A DNA stretch of 64,000 nt, taken from NCBI RefSeq assembly GCF_023895975.1, contig NZ_JALBWM010000003.1:41858-105857 (forward strand), in the 5' to 3' direction. This DNA is from Microbulbifer okhotskensis (lineage in GTDB: Bacteria; Pseudomonadota; Gammaproteobacteria; Pseudomonadales; Cellvibrionaceae). The translations under genes were made by a program, and so were the position numbers. Numbering within the stretch: the stretch's first letter is position 1; every line of letters starts with the position of its first letter. The notes under the pieces were generated by a model. It had not been told where the DNA came from, made no database searches, and saw only the letters and a list, made by a program, of their open reading frames with translations. Of this stretch, positions 1 through 8,846 are shown one piece after another.

Positions 1-1
1 T

Positions 2-1657
2 GACCGGGGACAGCTCACACAGATCAAAGATCCTGAGGGCGGCAAGGTAGACCTGGCTTGGGATGGGCAAGGGCAGTTGCAGACACTGCGCCGGGAGGGG
101 AAACTATGGCGCTTCGAGTATGACCATTGGCAGCGAATGACCGCCCTTGTTATCAATGGCGACGTGTGGCGTCAGTGGAGTTATGGTGGCGCGGGTGAGT
201 TGCGCGAAGCCCACATTGGCATTCATCAGTACGGCCTAGACTACTCCGAACGCGGCTTGCCAAGTGCGGTCCACGGAGATAATGGCCAAAGTATTCTCTG
301 TGACTATGATAAGGCAGGCCTGCCTTATCATATTAGTTTTGCCGATGGAAACAGCTGGGACTTGTGCTTTAGCCCCCAGGGCCAGCTGACTTCGCTACAA
401 ACTCCCAATGACAGTTACCACTGGGAGTACGATTTGCATGGACAATTAACCTGCCATAAATCTGCTCAAAACCATATTTGGCATTGGCACTACAACTTGA
501 ATGGCAGTTTACGTGAATACTGTGACAACGATTGCCGCTGGTACTTTAGTTATAACAGCAACGGTGCCTTAACTGGGATCCGAAATAACAGCGGCCAGAA
601 CAGCGAATTTCACTACGATCAACAACAGAGACTAACTCAAGCGAACAATTCGCACTCATCAGTACGCTTTAAATATGATCGTCGCAATCGTGTCATTGCC
701 GAACATCACGACAACCCAGAAGTTCGCGATTTTGGCCTGCGATATCAGTATGACGCCCGAGGCTGGCTAAAAAGTGCCAGTTCCGACAACCTTGACCTCT
801 CATATACTTTCGCCCCCTGCGGAGCCTTGTATGGGATTGATGCCAATGGCGAAGCTGTATTGCGCACAGAAACCAAGGGCCAGGACCTCCTTCAGGTACA
901 AGGGGAAGTCCGCAGTCATCGCAAGCACCAGTTCGGATATTTTTCCGCCCTGGAAAGTGGTCAGGCGCTCTCCTGGCACTTTGATACGATGCCCCCCCTA
1001 CAACTTACGAACCCATTGAGAGGCCATCAAGGCCTTACCCAGCCTCAAACCGAGAGCGACAAGCGCGGTAATATCACCTGTGAACGCGATATCCCCGGCC
1101 GCAAGGACTACCAATACCAATACGATGGCTGGGGCCTTATGAGCCACGCGGAGTGTGGCGAATTCAAAACCTATTTCCGCTATGACCCTTTTGGGAGAAG
1201 ACTGAGTAAAACCTGCACCCACAGAAAGTCGACCCGTCAACGACGTATTGTTACTACCTGGAGCAGTCTGGGCATTTGGGGAGAAACCCACAATATAGAT
1301 GGCAAATCCCGTGACATGGGTCATTGGATTCACCAACCACAAACCAACAGTATCCTCTGCCAGTGGACTACCGGCAGCACTGAACACTATCTCACCGATC
1401 CCGATGGAAGGCCCCTCGCTATTTTCGATGCTCAGGGCGCACTGCAATGGTCCCAAGGGAGCGAGAGAGGAGAAAAGGATAAGGCCCCCTACAGCCACGG
1501 TCCCAGTACATGGCGTGGAACAAACCTTGTCGCAGATGTGGAGACCGGACTCTGGTATCACCCATCTGGATATTGGAGCCCAGCCCTCGGCATCTGGCTG
1601 AATGGCGATCGTGCACTTAATTTGACGAGCTCGGGAACCTCACTCGGACAACTTTAG
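2..1657 (+). CDS. Rhs/YD-repeat protein, C-terminal part (5-prime end outside window)
   Basis: The reading frame is open from base 2, so this is the 3-prime part of a longer gene; the first in-frame TTG at 77 is internal. The 551 visible residues are built of degenerate YD-type repeats with a roughly 20-residue period, such as YQYDARGWL, YQYDGWGLM and YFRYDPFGRRLSK, which in Rhs proteins fold into a large beta-cage shell. Near the end are a degenerate YLTDPDGRPLAIFDAQG block and an ETGLWYHPSGYWSPALGIWL block, equivalent to the end of the Rhs core (consensus ETGLYYNRFRYYDPELGRF). Only about 17 residues follow, so there is no polymorphic C-terminal toxin, and no small immunity-like gene follows. 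A terminator hairpin lies just downstream. It may be an Rhs shell relic or a toxin-free YD protein. Family assignment is firm; function is not known. Confidence 0.85.
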   Translation, partial: DRGQLTQIKDPEGGKVDLAWDGQGQLQTLRREGKLWRFEYDHWQRMTALVINGDVWRQWSYGGAGELREAHIGIHQYGLDYSERGLPSAVHGDNGQSILCDYDKAGLPYHISFADGNSWDLCFSPQGQLTSLQTPNDSYHWEYDLHGQLTCHKSAQNHIWHWHYNLNGSLREYCDNDCRWYFSYNSNGALTGIRNNSGQNSEFHYDQQQRLTQANNSHSSVRFKYDRRNRVIAEHHDNPEVRDFGLRYQYDARGWLKSASSDNLDLSYTFAPCGALYGIDANGEAVLRTETKGQDLLQVQGEVRSHRKHQFGYFSALESGQALSWHFDTMPPLQLTNPLRGHQGLTQPQTESDKRGNITCERDIPGRKDYQYQYDGWGLMSHAECGEFKTYFRYDPFGRRLSKTCTHRKSTRQRRIVTTWSSLGIWGETHNIDGKSRDMGHWIHQPQTNSILCQWTTGSTEHYLTDPDGRPLAIFDAQGALQWSQGSERGEKDKAPYSHGPSTWRGTNLVADVETGLWYHPSGYWSPALGIWLNGDRALNLTSSGTSLGQL

Positions 1658-1663
1658 CCGGTG

Positions 1664-1695
1664 ATAGGAAAAGGCCAATATAGGCCTTTTCCTAT
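1664..1695 (+). terminator. Hairpin terminator after the Rhs gene
   Basis: A perfect 13-bp inverted repeat (ATAGGAAAAGGCC / GGCCTTTTCCTAT) with a 6-nt AATATA loop begins 7 nt after the Rhs stop. The U-tract is weak (CTGCGTTT), so termination may be partial or factor-assisted. Confidence 0.7.
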
Positions 1696-1855
1696 CTGCG
1701 TTTACGGCACACTCTCCACACGACATATCCGGCACTTAAACATCTGAACTGTGACTAGTTAAAGAGTTGGCCAGGCGGTTCCTGCAACTTTGGATAACCT
1801 AAAGCCACCGCGATTACCTATACACTATTGTTCTATCCATCTGTTCGACAGGGCC

Positions 1856-2878
1856 ATGAAAGAGTGTCCAGATTTTGAGATTGGCGGTGTCACCGTTAAA
1901 AAGGGGGAATCCTGCCATATCGATTTACCGGTTGTCAGGTTATATACCAGTACGGAGATGGCAATCCCGGTATACGTGCAACGCGGCAAGAAGGACGGCC
2001 CAAAGATATTTGTCTGTGCAGCAGTGCATGGAGATGAACTCAATGGCATTGAGATAATCAGCCGCCTGATTCAAAGTAGCCGGCTAAAATCCCTCCGCGG
2101 CACGTTAATCGCAGTGCCTATGGTCAATGTCTACGGGGTATTGCAGCACACCCGCTATTTGCCAGATAGACGTGACTTAAACCGTTCATTTCCAGGATCG
2201 GCGAAAGGCTCCCTTGCAGCGCGAATGGCCCACATGTTCCTTAAAGAGATAGTGGCCAAATGCGACTATGGTCTCGACTTACACACCGGCGCGGTTCACC
2301 GCAGTAACTTGCCGCAGATTCGCGCCAACCTGGATGATACGCAGACACTCGAAACGGCCAAAGCCTTTGGTGTACCCGTATTACTCAATGCTTCTATACG
2401 CGATGGCTCCCTGCGCCAAGCGGCAGCAGACCTCGGAGTAAAGGTTTTACTCTATGAGGCGGGAGAGGCCCTGCGATTTGATAAACTCAGCATCCGGGCC
2501 GGTGTGAAAGGCGTGATCAATGTAATGAAGCACCTACAAATGCTCCCCAAAACTCGACAAACCAATTTTATTGAACCCTTTGTGGCTCGCCGCAGTGGCT
2601 GGCTTCGTGCGGGAGATAGCGGTATCGCCAATCACCTGAAGAGTTTGGGGGACCAAGTCCATAAGGGTGAGCTATTGGCAACTATTGCCGACCCCTACGG
2701 CCAGGAACTCGACCAACTACTTTGCGGTGAAGACGGTATCATTATTGGTTGCCAAAATATCCCCCTGGTGCAAGAAGGAGAGGCGATGTATCACATCGCC
2801 TACTTCCGTGAACCCGAGGGTGTGATCGAGAACCTGGAATTACTTCAAGATAGCCTGCTACCGAATGAGAATTTTTGA
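1856..2878 (+). CDS. Succinylglutamate desuccinylase/aspartoacylase family zinc hydrolase
   Basis: The 340-residue product belongs to the AstE/AspA branch of the M14 metallopeptidase-like fold, which hydrolyses N-acyl amino acids or related amides. Visible signatures are the zinc-binding H-G-D-E at residues 58-61, the third ligand in DLHTG near residue 140, and the catalytic glutamate in YEAGE near residue 200, followed by a C-terminal beta domain. The ATG at 1856 is chosen over an in-frame TTG at 1790 because the extra 22 residues do not look like family sequence and a GACAGGG purine run precedes the ATG. Its stop is one base from that of the convergent mltB. It is probably a single-gene unit. 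The substrate cannot be told: no arginine-succinyltransferase genes are nearby, so true AstE function is unlikely. Confidence 0.8.
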   Translation: MKECPDFEIGGVTVKKGESCHIDLPVVRLYTSTEMAIPVYVQRGKKDGPKIFVCAAVHGDELNGIEIISRLIQSSRLKSLRGTLIAVPMVNVYGVLQHTRYLPDRRDLNRSFPGSAKGSLAARMAHMFLKEIVAKCDYGLDLHTGAVHRSNLPQIRANLDDTQTLETAKAFGVPVLLNASIRDGSLRQAAADLGVKVLLYEAGEALRFDKLSIRAGVKGVINVMKHLQMLPKTRQTNFIEPFVARRSGWLRAGDSGIANHLKSLGDQVHKGELLATIADPYGQELDQLLCGEDGIIIGCQNIPLVQEGEAMYHIAYFREPEGVIENLELLQDSLLPNENF

Positions 2879-2879
2879 G

Positions 2880-4100
2880 CTATTGCTTCTTCAGAAGCTC
2901 CAGTATTTCTTTACTCGGATAGCCTTTAACTTCAATCCCCGCACGTTTCTCAAATTCCTTTACGGCTTTTCGAGTCCCAGGGCCGGCCTTACCGTCGATA
3001 TCCCCCGTATAAAATCCCTTTTGCTTCAGCAGTTTCTGTAGCTCTTCCACCTGTACGCTATTCAGTGGTGTGAAGGGGCGCTGCCAATCATTCACCAGTG
3101 GAGTGGCTCCACCAATTCTGTCTGCGAGTAAGCCAATGGCTATCGCATAGCGATCCGAATTGTTGTAACGCTTGAGCACGAAGAAATTTTTGAACACCAG
3201 AAATGCGGGACCATTGCGCCCAGCAGGCAGCTTTATCTCAGCAACGGCTTTTTTACTCGGGAAGGACTCTCCGTTTGCGCGTTTAACGCCAAGCTTCTCC
3301 CATTCCGCCACGGTCATTTTCCCAGCGGGCAACTTGCGTGCGGGAATACTCACCTCGTATCCCCAGGGCTTCCCCTTCTGCCATCCGTTACTTGAGAGCA
3401 AGTTGGCTGCAGTCGCTAGGGCATCGGGAATAGAATTCCAGATATCGCGCTTACCATCTCCATCGATATCCACTGCGTAAGCTTGATAACTGGTGGGAAT
3501 AAACTGTGTATGCCCCATAGCTCCAGCCCATGACCCAAGCAGGTGCTTCCCCTCAACATCCCCGGCTTGCAATATCTTTAGCGCGGCTAACAATTGTTGG
3601 CGGCCAAATTTTTTGCGCTGAGGATCTGCGTAAGCCAGTGTCGCCAGGGAACGGACTACACTGCGCATCACTTGATCATTGCCTAAAATACCGCCGAAAC
3701 TGGATTCCACTGACCAGATCGCCAGAAGAATATTCGGCTCCACCCCGAAACGCTTTTCAATTTTATCTAGCCAGGGCTTCATCTTCTCCTTTTCCTGCTG
3801 ACCGCGCTCAATTGCCCTTTTTTGTACTCGATTGTCAAAATACTGCCAGACCGGCGCTTTGAACTCCGGTTGATAACTGGCGCGATCTAGCACCCATTGG
3901 TCAGGGGAGGTGATGCCTCGGAAGGCTTGGTCGTAGACTTCTGCAGATATGCCGCTTTTAAGGGCCGTCTTACGAAACTCTTTTACCCATTGTTCAAATG
4001 CCGGATCGGCCTTCTCTTGCGCCTGGGCACTGGAGAATAGCAATACCGCACTGACAGTAAGGGCATAGGATAAGTATTGGAACCATTGCAATCTGGGCAT
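2880..4100 (-). CDS. mltB: Lytic murein transglycosylase, MltB/GH103 type, with peptidoglycan-binding domain
   Basis: The enzyme cleaves the MurNAc-GlcNAc bond of peptidoglycan with formation of anhydro-MurNAc. The 406-residue product has a signal peptide (about residues 1-27, ending AQA; no lipobox cysteine, so it is probably periplasmic rather than lipid-anchored as in E. coli MltB). The catalytic domain contains the catalytic glutamate E132 in WSVESSFGG and the GH103 motifs WAGAMGHTQFIPTSY and DGDGKRDIW. A PG_binding_1 domain occupies about residues 345-402 (GFYTGDIDGKAGPGTRKAV). Catalytic plus PG-binding architecture is common in Pseudomonas MltB paralogues, so the exact paralogue name is uncertain. 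The gene is single, convergent with the M14 hydrolase gene with a 1-bp gap and therefore no room for a separate terminator. Confidence 0.9.
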   Translation of the reverse strand: MPRLQWFQYLSYALTVSAVLLFSSAQAQEKADPAFEQWVKEFRKTALKSGISAEVYDQAFRGITSPDQWVLDRASYQPEFKAPVWQYFDNRVQKRAIERGQQEKEKMKPWLDKIEKRFGVEPNILLAIWSVESSFGGILGNDQVMRSVVRSLATLAYADPQRKKFGRQQLLAALKILQAGDVEGKHLLGSWAGAMGHTQFIPTSYQAYAVDIDGDGKRDIWNSIPDALATAANLLSSNGWQKGKPWGYEVSIPARKLPAGKMTVAEWEKLGVKRANGESFPSKKAVAEIKLPAGRNGPAFLVFKNFFVLKRYNNSDRYAIAIGLLADRIGGATPLVNDWQRPFTPLNSVQVEELQKLLKQKGFYTGDIDGKAGPGTRKAVKEFEKRAGIEVKGYPSKEILELLKKQ

Positions 4101-4233
4101 GGAGTTACCTTCGACACAACTTTTGCTCGCTCAAGGGTAGAACGAGCCACCCCTATCCGAAAGGTGAATTTGCCGCTAAACCGCTGAACTTTAAACCACT
4201 ATTAAACTGGACAGTCATTGCCGGGGGAAGTTC

Positions 4234-4262
4234 GCACTGCTCACTGCTGCAGTGAGCAGTGC
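4234..4262. repeat. Perfect 13-bp inverted repeat, possible terminator
   Basis: GCACTGCTCACTG and CAGTGAGCAGTGC are separated by only CTG, 17 bases beyond the stop of the hemolysin III gene. Neither strand carries a U-tract after the hairpin, so it may be a factor-dependent terminator or an RNA 3-prime stabilising hairpin for the minus-strand transcript. Confidence 0.6.
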
Positions 4263-4279
4263 CGCAAAAAATGAAAAGA

Positions 4280-4933
4280 CTATGGGATTACGTAAAATAG
4301 CACCGCAAAGAAATGCAGAATACCGCCTGCCAGCACAAAAAGGTGCCATATCGCATGATGGAAACGGAGACTGCGCCAGAGGTAAAAGGCAATACCGCCG
4401 GTGTAGCAGAGTCCCCCTAAAACCAGCAGCCAAAGCCCACCGGTTTCCAAGCTGTCTGCCAAAGGCTTGATCGCAGCAACCACCACCCAGCCCATCAAGG
4501 CACTGAGAGTGATCGACAGGGCGCGATTTTTTTTCAGGGGCGTAAACTGGATTATCAAACCAATCAGCGCCAGCCCCCAGATAATCCCGAACAGCCACCA
4601 GCCCCAAGGACCTCGCAAGGTAACTAGGGTAAACGGTGTATAGGTTCCCGCTATCAACAGAAATATCGAAGAATGATCCAAGGTTCGTAATATTGCCTTG
4701 GCACCGATATGACTGACTGCATGGTACAGGGTCGAGGCGAGGAAACAGAGAATCAGGGTGGATGCGTAGACACTGGCACTGACGATGTGCCAAGTATCGC
4801 CGCGCAGGGCGGCAAACCCACACAGAACCCCGAGGCCCGCAATCGCTAAAAGGGCGCCGACGCCATGAGTCACACTATTGGCGATTTCTTCTGCAAAACT
4901 GTAGCGACTGACAAAGGAGACGGATGAAGACAT
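4280..4933 (-). CDS. trhA: Hemolysin III / TrhA-like seven-helix membrane protein (PAQR superfamily)
   Basis: The 217-residue integral membrane protein has seven predicted hydrophobic helices. It shows the family signatures EEIANSVTHGVGALLA near the N terminus, the S-x3-H motif STLYHAVSH in helix 3, LDHSSIFLLIAGTYTPF, and a C-terminal RFHHAIWHLFVLAGG segment with histidines placed as in metal-binding PAQR proteins. E. coli TrhA is linked to membrane energetics; the name hemolysin III is historical and no toxin activity should be assumed. It starts at an ATG, appears to be a single gene, and lies 141 bp upstream of the purA stop codon on the same strand. Confidence 0.88.
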   Translation of the reverse strand: MSSSVSFVSRYSFAEEIANSVTHGVGALLAIAGLGVLCGFAALRGDTWHIVSASVYASTLILCFLASTLYHAVSHIGAKAILRTLDHSSIFLLIAGTYTPFTLVTLRGPWGWWLFGIIWGLALIGLIIQFTPLKKNRALSITLSALMGWVVVAAIKPLADSLETGGLWLLVLGGLCYTGGIAFYLWRSLRFHHAIWHLFVLAGGILHFFAVLFYVIP

Positions 4934-5074
4934 AAATTAGCCCGGTTAAATTCAGGTCACAAGCCTGCATGCAATGCTCGACCAATAACTTGGAACAGGT
5001 CTAATGATCAGAGGCCTCACTTAAAATAGCAAGGCCACCACTAGGCTGTAAACTCACATCCAGGCAGTCAGCGC

Positions 5075-6409
<1,335 letters not shown>

Positions 6410-6452
6410 CTAACTCAGGTTTCTCTCTGCAGGAGCCGGAGCCCCACATAAA

Positions 6453-6495
6453 TGGATGTCTGCGGGCCTACCCCGCTCGGTGTTAGGCACATCCA
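6453..6495 (-). other. Interrupted inverted repeat between hisZ and purA
   Basis: TGGATGT pairs with ACATCCA and, inside it, GCCTA pairs with TAGGC. The left arm carries a 6-nt bulge (CTGCGG) and the loop is 13 nt. It falls in the hisZ-purA gap and would fold in the minus-strand transcript. It has no U-tract, so it is not a classical terminator; an RNA processing site or leader structure is possible. Function is not known. Confidence 0.4.
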
Positions 6496-6513
6496 CTGCG
6501 CCCCCGAAACAAA

Positions 6514-7707
6514 TTATTGCCGCGGTTTAACCGCCCAGGAATCCCCTTCGGCAACCAACTCGCGATCACAGCGCGCATCCAATTCGCTGTCCGCTCCATC
6601 GGCCAGGGCAGTGATTACGATCTCGCCTCGACCACGCAACTCATTAATCACATCCCACAGTGCAGCCCTATCAGGGCCATTGATATCGGGTGCCAACACC
6701 GCGGCGCGCTCATCAGCTGAGGCGCCACCTAAATTGCTCAGTGCCATCAGGTCACTACTGAAGCCGGTAGCCGGGCGGTCACGCCCAAATACCGCGCCAA
6801 TGCCGTTATAACGCCCGCCGTTGGCCAATGCCTGACCGTGACCCGGCGTATAAGCGGCGAACACCAGTCCGGTTTCATAGTCGTAGCCGCGCACTTCACT
6901 CAAATCGAAAAATAGCGTCACGGCCGGGTAGCGCTTACTCAGCGATTCGGCCACCTGGCTCAAATCAGAAACTGCTGCCAGCAGTTTCTCTGGAGCTCCG
7001 GAAAATAACTGGCGAGCCTTGCCTAAGCAGCTCTGGTCACCGACCAGCCCCGGGAGAGCCTTAAGCCATTCGGCTGCCTTTTGCTCTGCCACATTGCCCT
7101 CAACCCACTCGCACAGGTCTGCAGTCGCTTTGCTCTGCAGCATTGCCGATAGCGCCCCGCGCTGCTCATCGTTGAGACCCGCAGCCTCCACCAGGCTCTG
7201 ATAAATGGCCACATGACCGAGATCCAGATGGACCTGATTGATCCCGGCCACCTGCAGGCTTTCCAGCATCAACGAGATAACTTCAAGATCCGCGTTGAGG
7301 TTGTCCACACCGAAGAGTTCGGCACCGATCTGGATCGGCGCCCGTGATCCCATGGGCGTTCGCGGTCGGGCATATACCACCTGCCCGGCATAACAAAGCC
7401 GGTTTGCGCCCCGGCGCGGAAAGCTATGAGCGTCAATCCGAGCGGTCTGCGGAGTCATATCTGCACGTATGCCCAAAGTGCGGCCAGACACCTGGTCAGT
7501 GACCTTAAACGTGCTGAGATCGACATCATGGCCCATGCCTATCAAAAGGGACTCTGTGAATTCGAGCATTGGCGGTATCACCAACTCGTATCCCCAACAA
7601 TGATAGAGGTCCAGTAGTCGGCGGCGCAGAGTTTCAAATTGCACGGCATCGGCGGGCAAAATTTCTGCAATACCATCCGGCAACATCCAGCGATCGGCTT
7701 GAGTCAT
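6514..7707 (-). CDS. hisZ: ATP phosphoribosyltransferase regulatory subunit HisZ
   Basis: HisZ is a catalytically inactive histidyl-tRNA-synthetase paralogue that pairs with the short form of HisG to catalyse and feedback-regulate the first step of histidine synthesis. The 397-residue product shows class II synthetase-like elements: WMLPDGIAEILPADA at the start, GYELVIPPMLEF, the motif-2-like segment IRADMTPQTARI, and the HisA-like FFDLSEVRGYDYETGLVFAAY followed by ANGGRYNGI. It is shorter than a true HisRS and lacks the C-terminal anticodon-binding domain, which separates it from hisS. Its presence predicts a short-form hisG elsewhere. The Pseudomonas order hflC-hisZ-purA is kept, but a terminator separates it from hflC, so it probably has its own promoter. 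Confidence 0.95.
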   Translation of the reverse strand: MTQADRWMLPDGIAEILPADAVQFETLRRRLLDLYHCWGYELVIPPMLEFTESLLIGMGHDVDLSTFKVTDQVSGRTLGIRADMTPQTARIDAHSFPRRGANRLCYAGQVVYARPRTPMGSRAPIQIGAELFGVDNLNADLEVISLMLESLQVAGINQVHLDLGHVAIYQSLVEAAGLNDEQRGALSAMLQSKATADLCEWVEGNVAEQKAAEWLKALPGLVGDQSCLGKARQLFSGAPEKLLAAVSDLSQVAESLSKRYPAVTLFFDLSEVRGYDYETGLVFAAYTPGHGQALANGGRYNGIGAVFGRDRPATGFSSDLMALSNLGGASADERAAVLAPDINGPDRAALWDVINELRGRGEIVITALADGADSELDARCDRELVAEGDSWAVKPRQ

Positions 7708-7755
7708 GATGAAATGAATTCGTCAGCGAAATTGCGGTGCCGCGGCACTCCCCAC

Positions 7756-7780
7756 AAAAAAACCGGGCTAGGCCCGGTTT
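7756..7780 (-). terminator. Rho-independent terminator after hflC
   Basis: On the minus strand a perfect 9-bp stem (AAACCGGGC / GCCCGGTTT, 3-nt loop) runs directly into a stretch of U residues (TTTTTTT counting the end of the stem). It lies about 100 nt after the hflC stop and about 50 nt before hisZ, so it should end the hfl transcript. Confidence 0.85.
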
Positions 7781-7880
7781 GCGTGATTTTAGCATCAACT
7801 GCTGACAGGAAGGTAGGGTTATTAAAACTATCCAGGTGCCAGTAGCACCGGTCGCCCGGTGCCTTTTACAGCCCTGAGTC

Positions 7881-8834
7881 CTACTTTCCCTTCGGGTCTT
7901 TCAAATAACGGAAGAATTCACTGTCCGGGTCCACCAACAGCATATCCGACTTACTTTGGAAAGATTCCCTATAAGCTTGCAGACTGCGGGTAAAGCGATA
8001 GAACTCGGGGTCTTTTTTGTAAGCCACAGCATAGATGGACGCCGCCTCGGCATCCCCCGCACCGCGCAGCTCTTCGGACTGGCGATAGGCGTCAGATTCA
8101 ATCACAACCTTTTGGCGATCCGCGCTAGCGCGGATACGCTCGCCCGCCTCTTCACCCTTGGCGCGGTGGTCACGAGCTTCCAGCTCGCGGCCGGCGCGCA
8201 TGCGCTGGAACACAGATTCAGACACTTCTGGCGGCAAGTCGATACGCTTTACCCGAACATCAATCACCTCCACACCCAGGTTCTCTTGCGCAACCTGGTT
8301 GAGATTCGCGGTGATATCAGCCATCAACTTGTCGCGCTGATCTTCCTCATCCTTTTCCCTGGCTGCGGCTTGACTTGGAGCCGCAGACTCAGACTCAGAC
8401 TCAGTCGTTTCGGTAGACTCACCGCTGACAACTTCGTGCAGGTCACGGACACCGAACTGGTTACGCAGGCGATCATTAATCTGCTCTGAAAGAAGCCGCA
8501 CCGCATTGCGTTCATTACCGCGAGTGGCCGTATAAAACTTACCCACGTCGGAGATTCGATACTTGGCGTATGAATCAACCATCATGAACTTGTTTTCACT
8601 GTTGAGCATGCGCACAGGGCTTGAGTCCACCGTTTGAATACGGCCATCAAACTTACGCAACCTCTCGGCAAACGGTATTTTAAAGTAGAGACCCGGTTCG
8701 TAATAAGAATGAACCAACTTACCAAAACGCAGCAACACCGCCCTCTCTGTCTCCTTCACCACGAAGGCGCTAGAGGAAAGGACCAGTACGCTGAGCAGAA
8801 CGACAACGATAATACCTAGTGTTCTGTTATTCAT
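7881..8834 (-). CDS. hflC: Membrane protease regulator HflC
   Basis: HflC forms with HflK the large SPFH-family membrane complex that surrounds and modulates FtsH. The 317-residue product has an N-terminal signal anchor (about residues 6-24), then a band-7/SPFH domain beginning VVKETERAVLLRFGK, and the HflC-typical DVRVKRIDLPPEVSESVFQ and GAGDAEAASIYAVAY segments. A Ser/Glu-rich insertion of about 25 residues sits mid-domain (near residues 138-165), encoded in part by a hexanucleotide repeat; E. coli HflC also has an insertion in this general area. The hflK gene ends 12 bp upstream, so translation is likely coupled. The small DUF2065 gene that follows hflC in E. coli and Pseudomonas is absent. 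Confidence 0.96.
   Translation of the reverse strand: MNNRTLGIIVVVLLSVLVLSSSAFVVKETERAVLLRFGKLVHSYYEPGLYFKIPFAERLRKFDGRIQTVDSSPVRMLNSENKFMMVDSYAKYRISDVGKFYTATRGNERNAVRLLSEQINDRLRNQFGVRDLHEVVSGESTETTESESESAAPSQAAAREKDEEDQRDKLMADITANLNQVAQENLGVEVIDVRVKRIDLPPEVSESVFQRMRAGRELEARDHRAKGEEAGERIRASADRQKVVIESDAYRQSEELRGAGDAEAASIYAVAYKKDPEFYRFTRSLQAYRESFQSKSDMLLVDPDSEFFRYLKDPKGK
8385..8404. repeat. AGACTC hexanucleotide repeat within hflC
   Basis: Three tandem AGACTC units plus AG lie in frame inside hflC and encode alternating Ser-Glu. Copy-number change would lengthen or shorten the acidic insertion without a frameshift. Confidence 0.6.
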
Positions 8835-8846
8835 TTCATCCCCTCT

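Noticed and set aside
998..1561. 187-codon open frame on the minus strand inside the Rhs gene
   Set aside because: It lies wholly antisense to a clear YD-repeat protein, has low-complexity hydrophobic content and no family motif.
1640..1657. The short tail after the Rhs core end considered as a toxin
   Set aside because: About 17 residues are too few for any toxin fold and no immunity-like gene follows.
4215..4823. 202-codon minus-strand frame overlapping the hemolysin III gene
   Set aside because: It is a shifted-frame shadow of the hemolysin III gene, whose frame carries the family motifs.
7708..7880. A small DUF2065 gene sought after hflC
   Set aside because: No minus-strand frame of about 60 codons exists in the gap, which is filled by hairpins.
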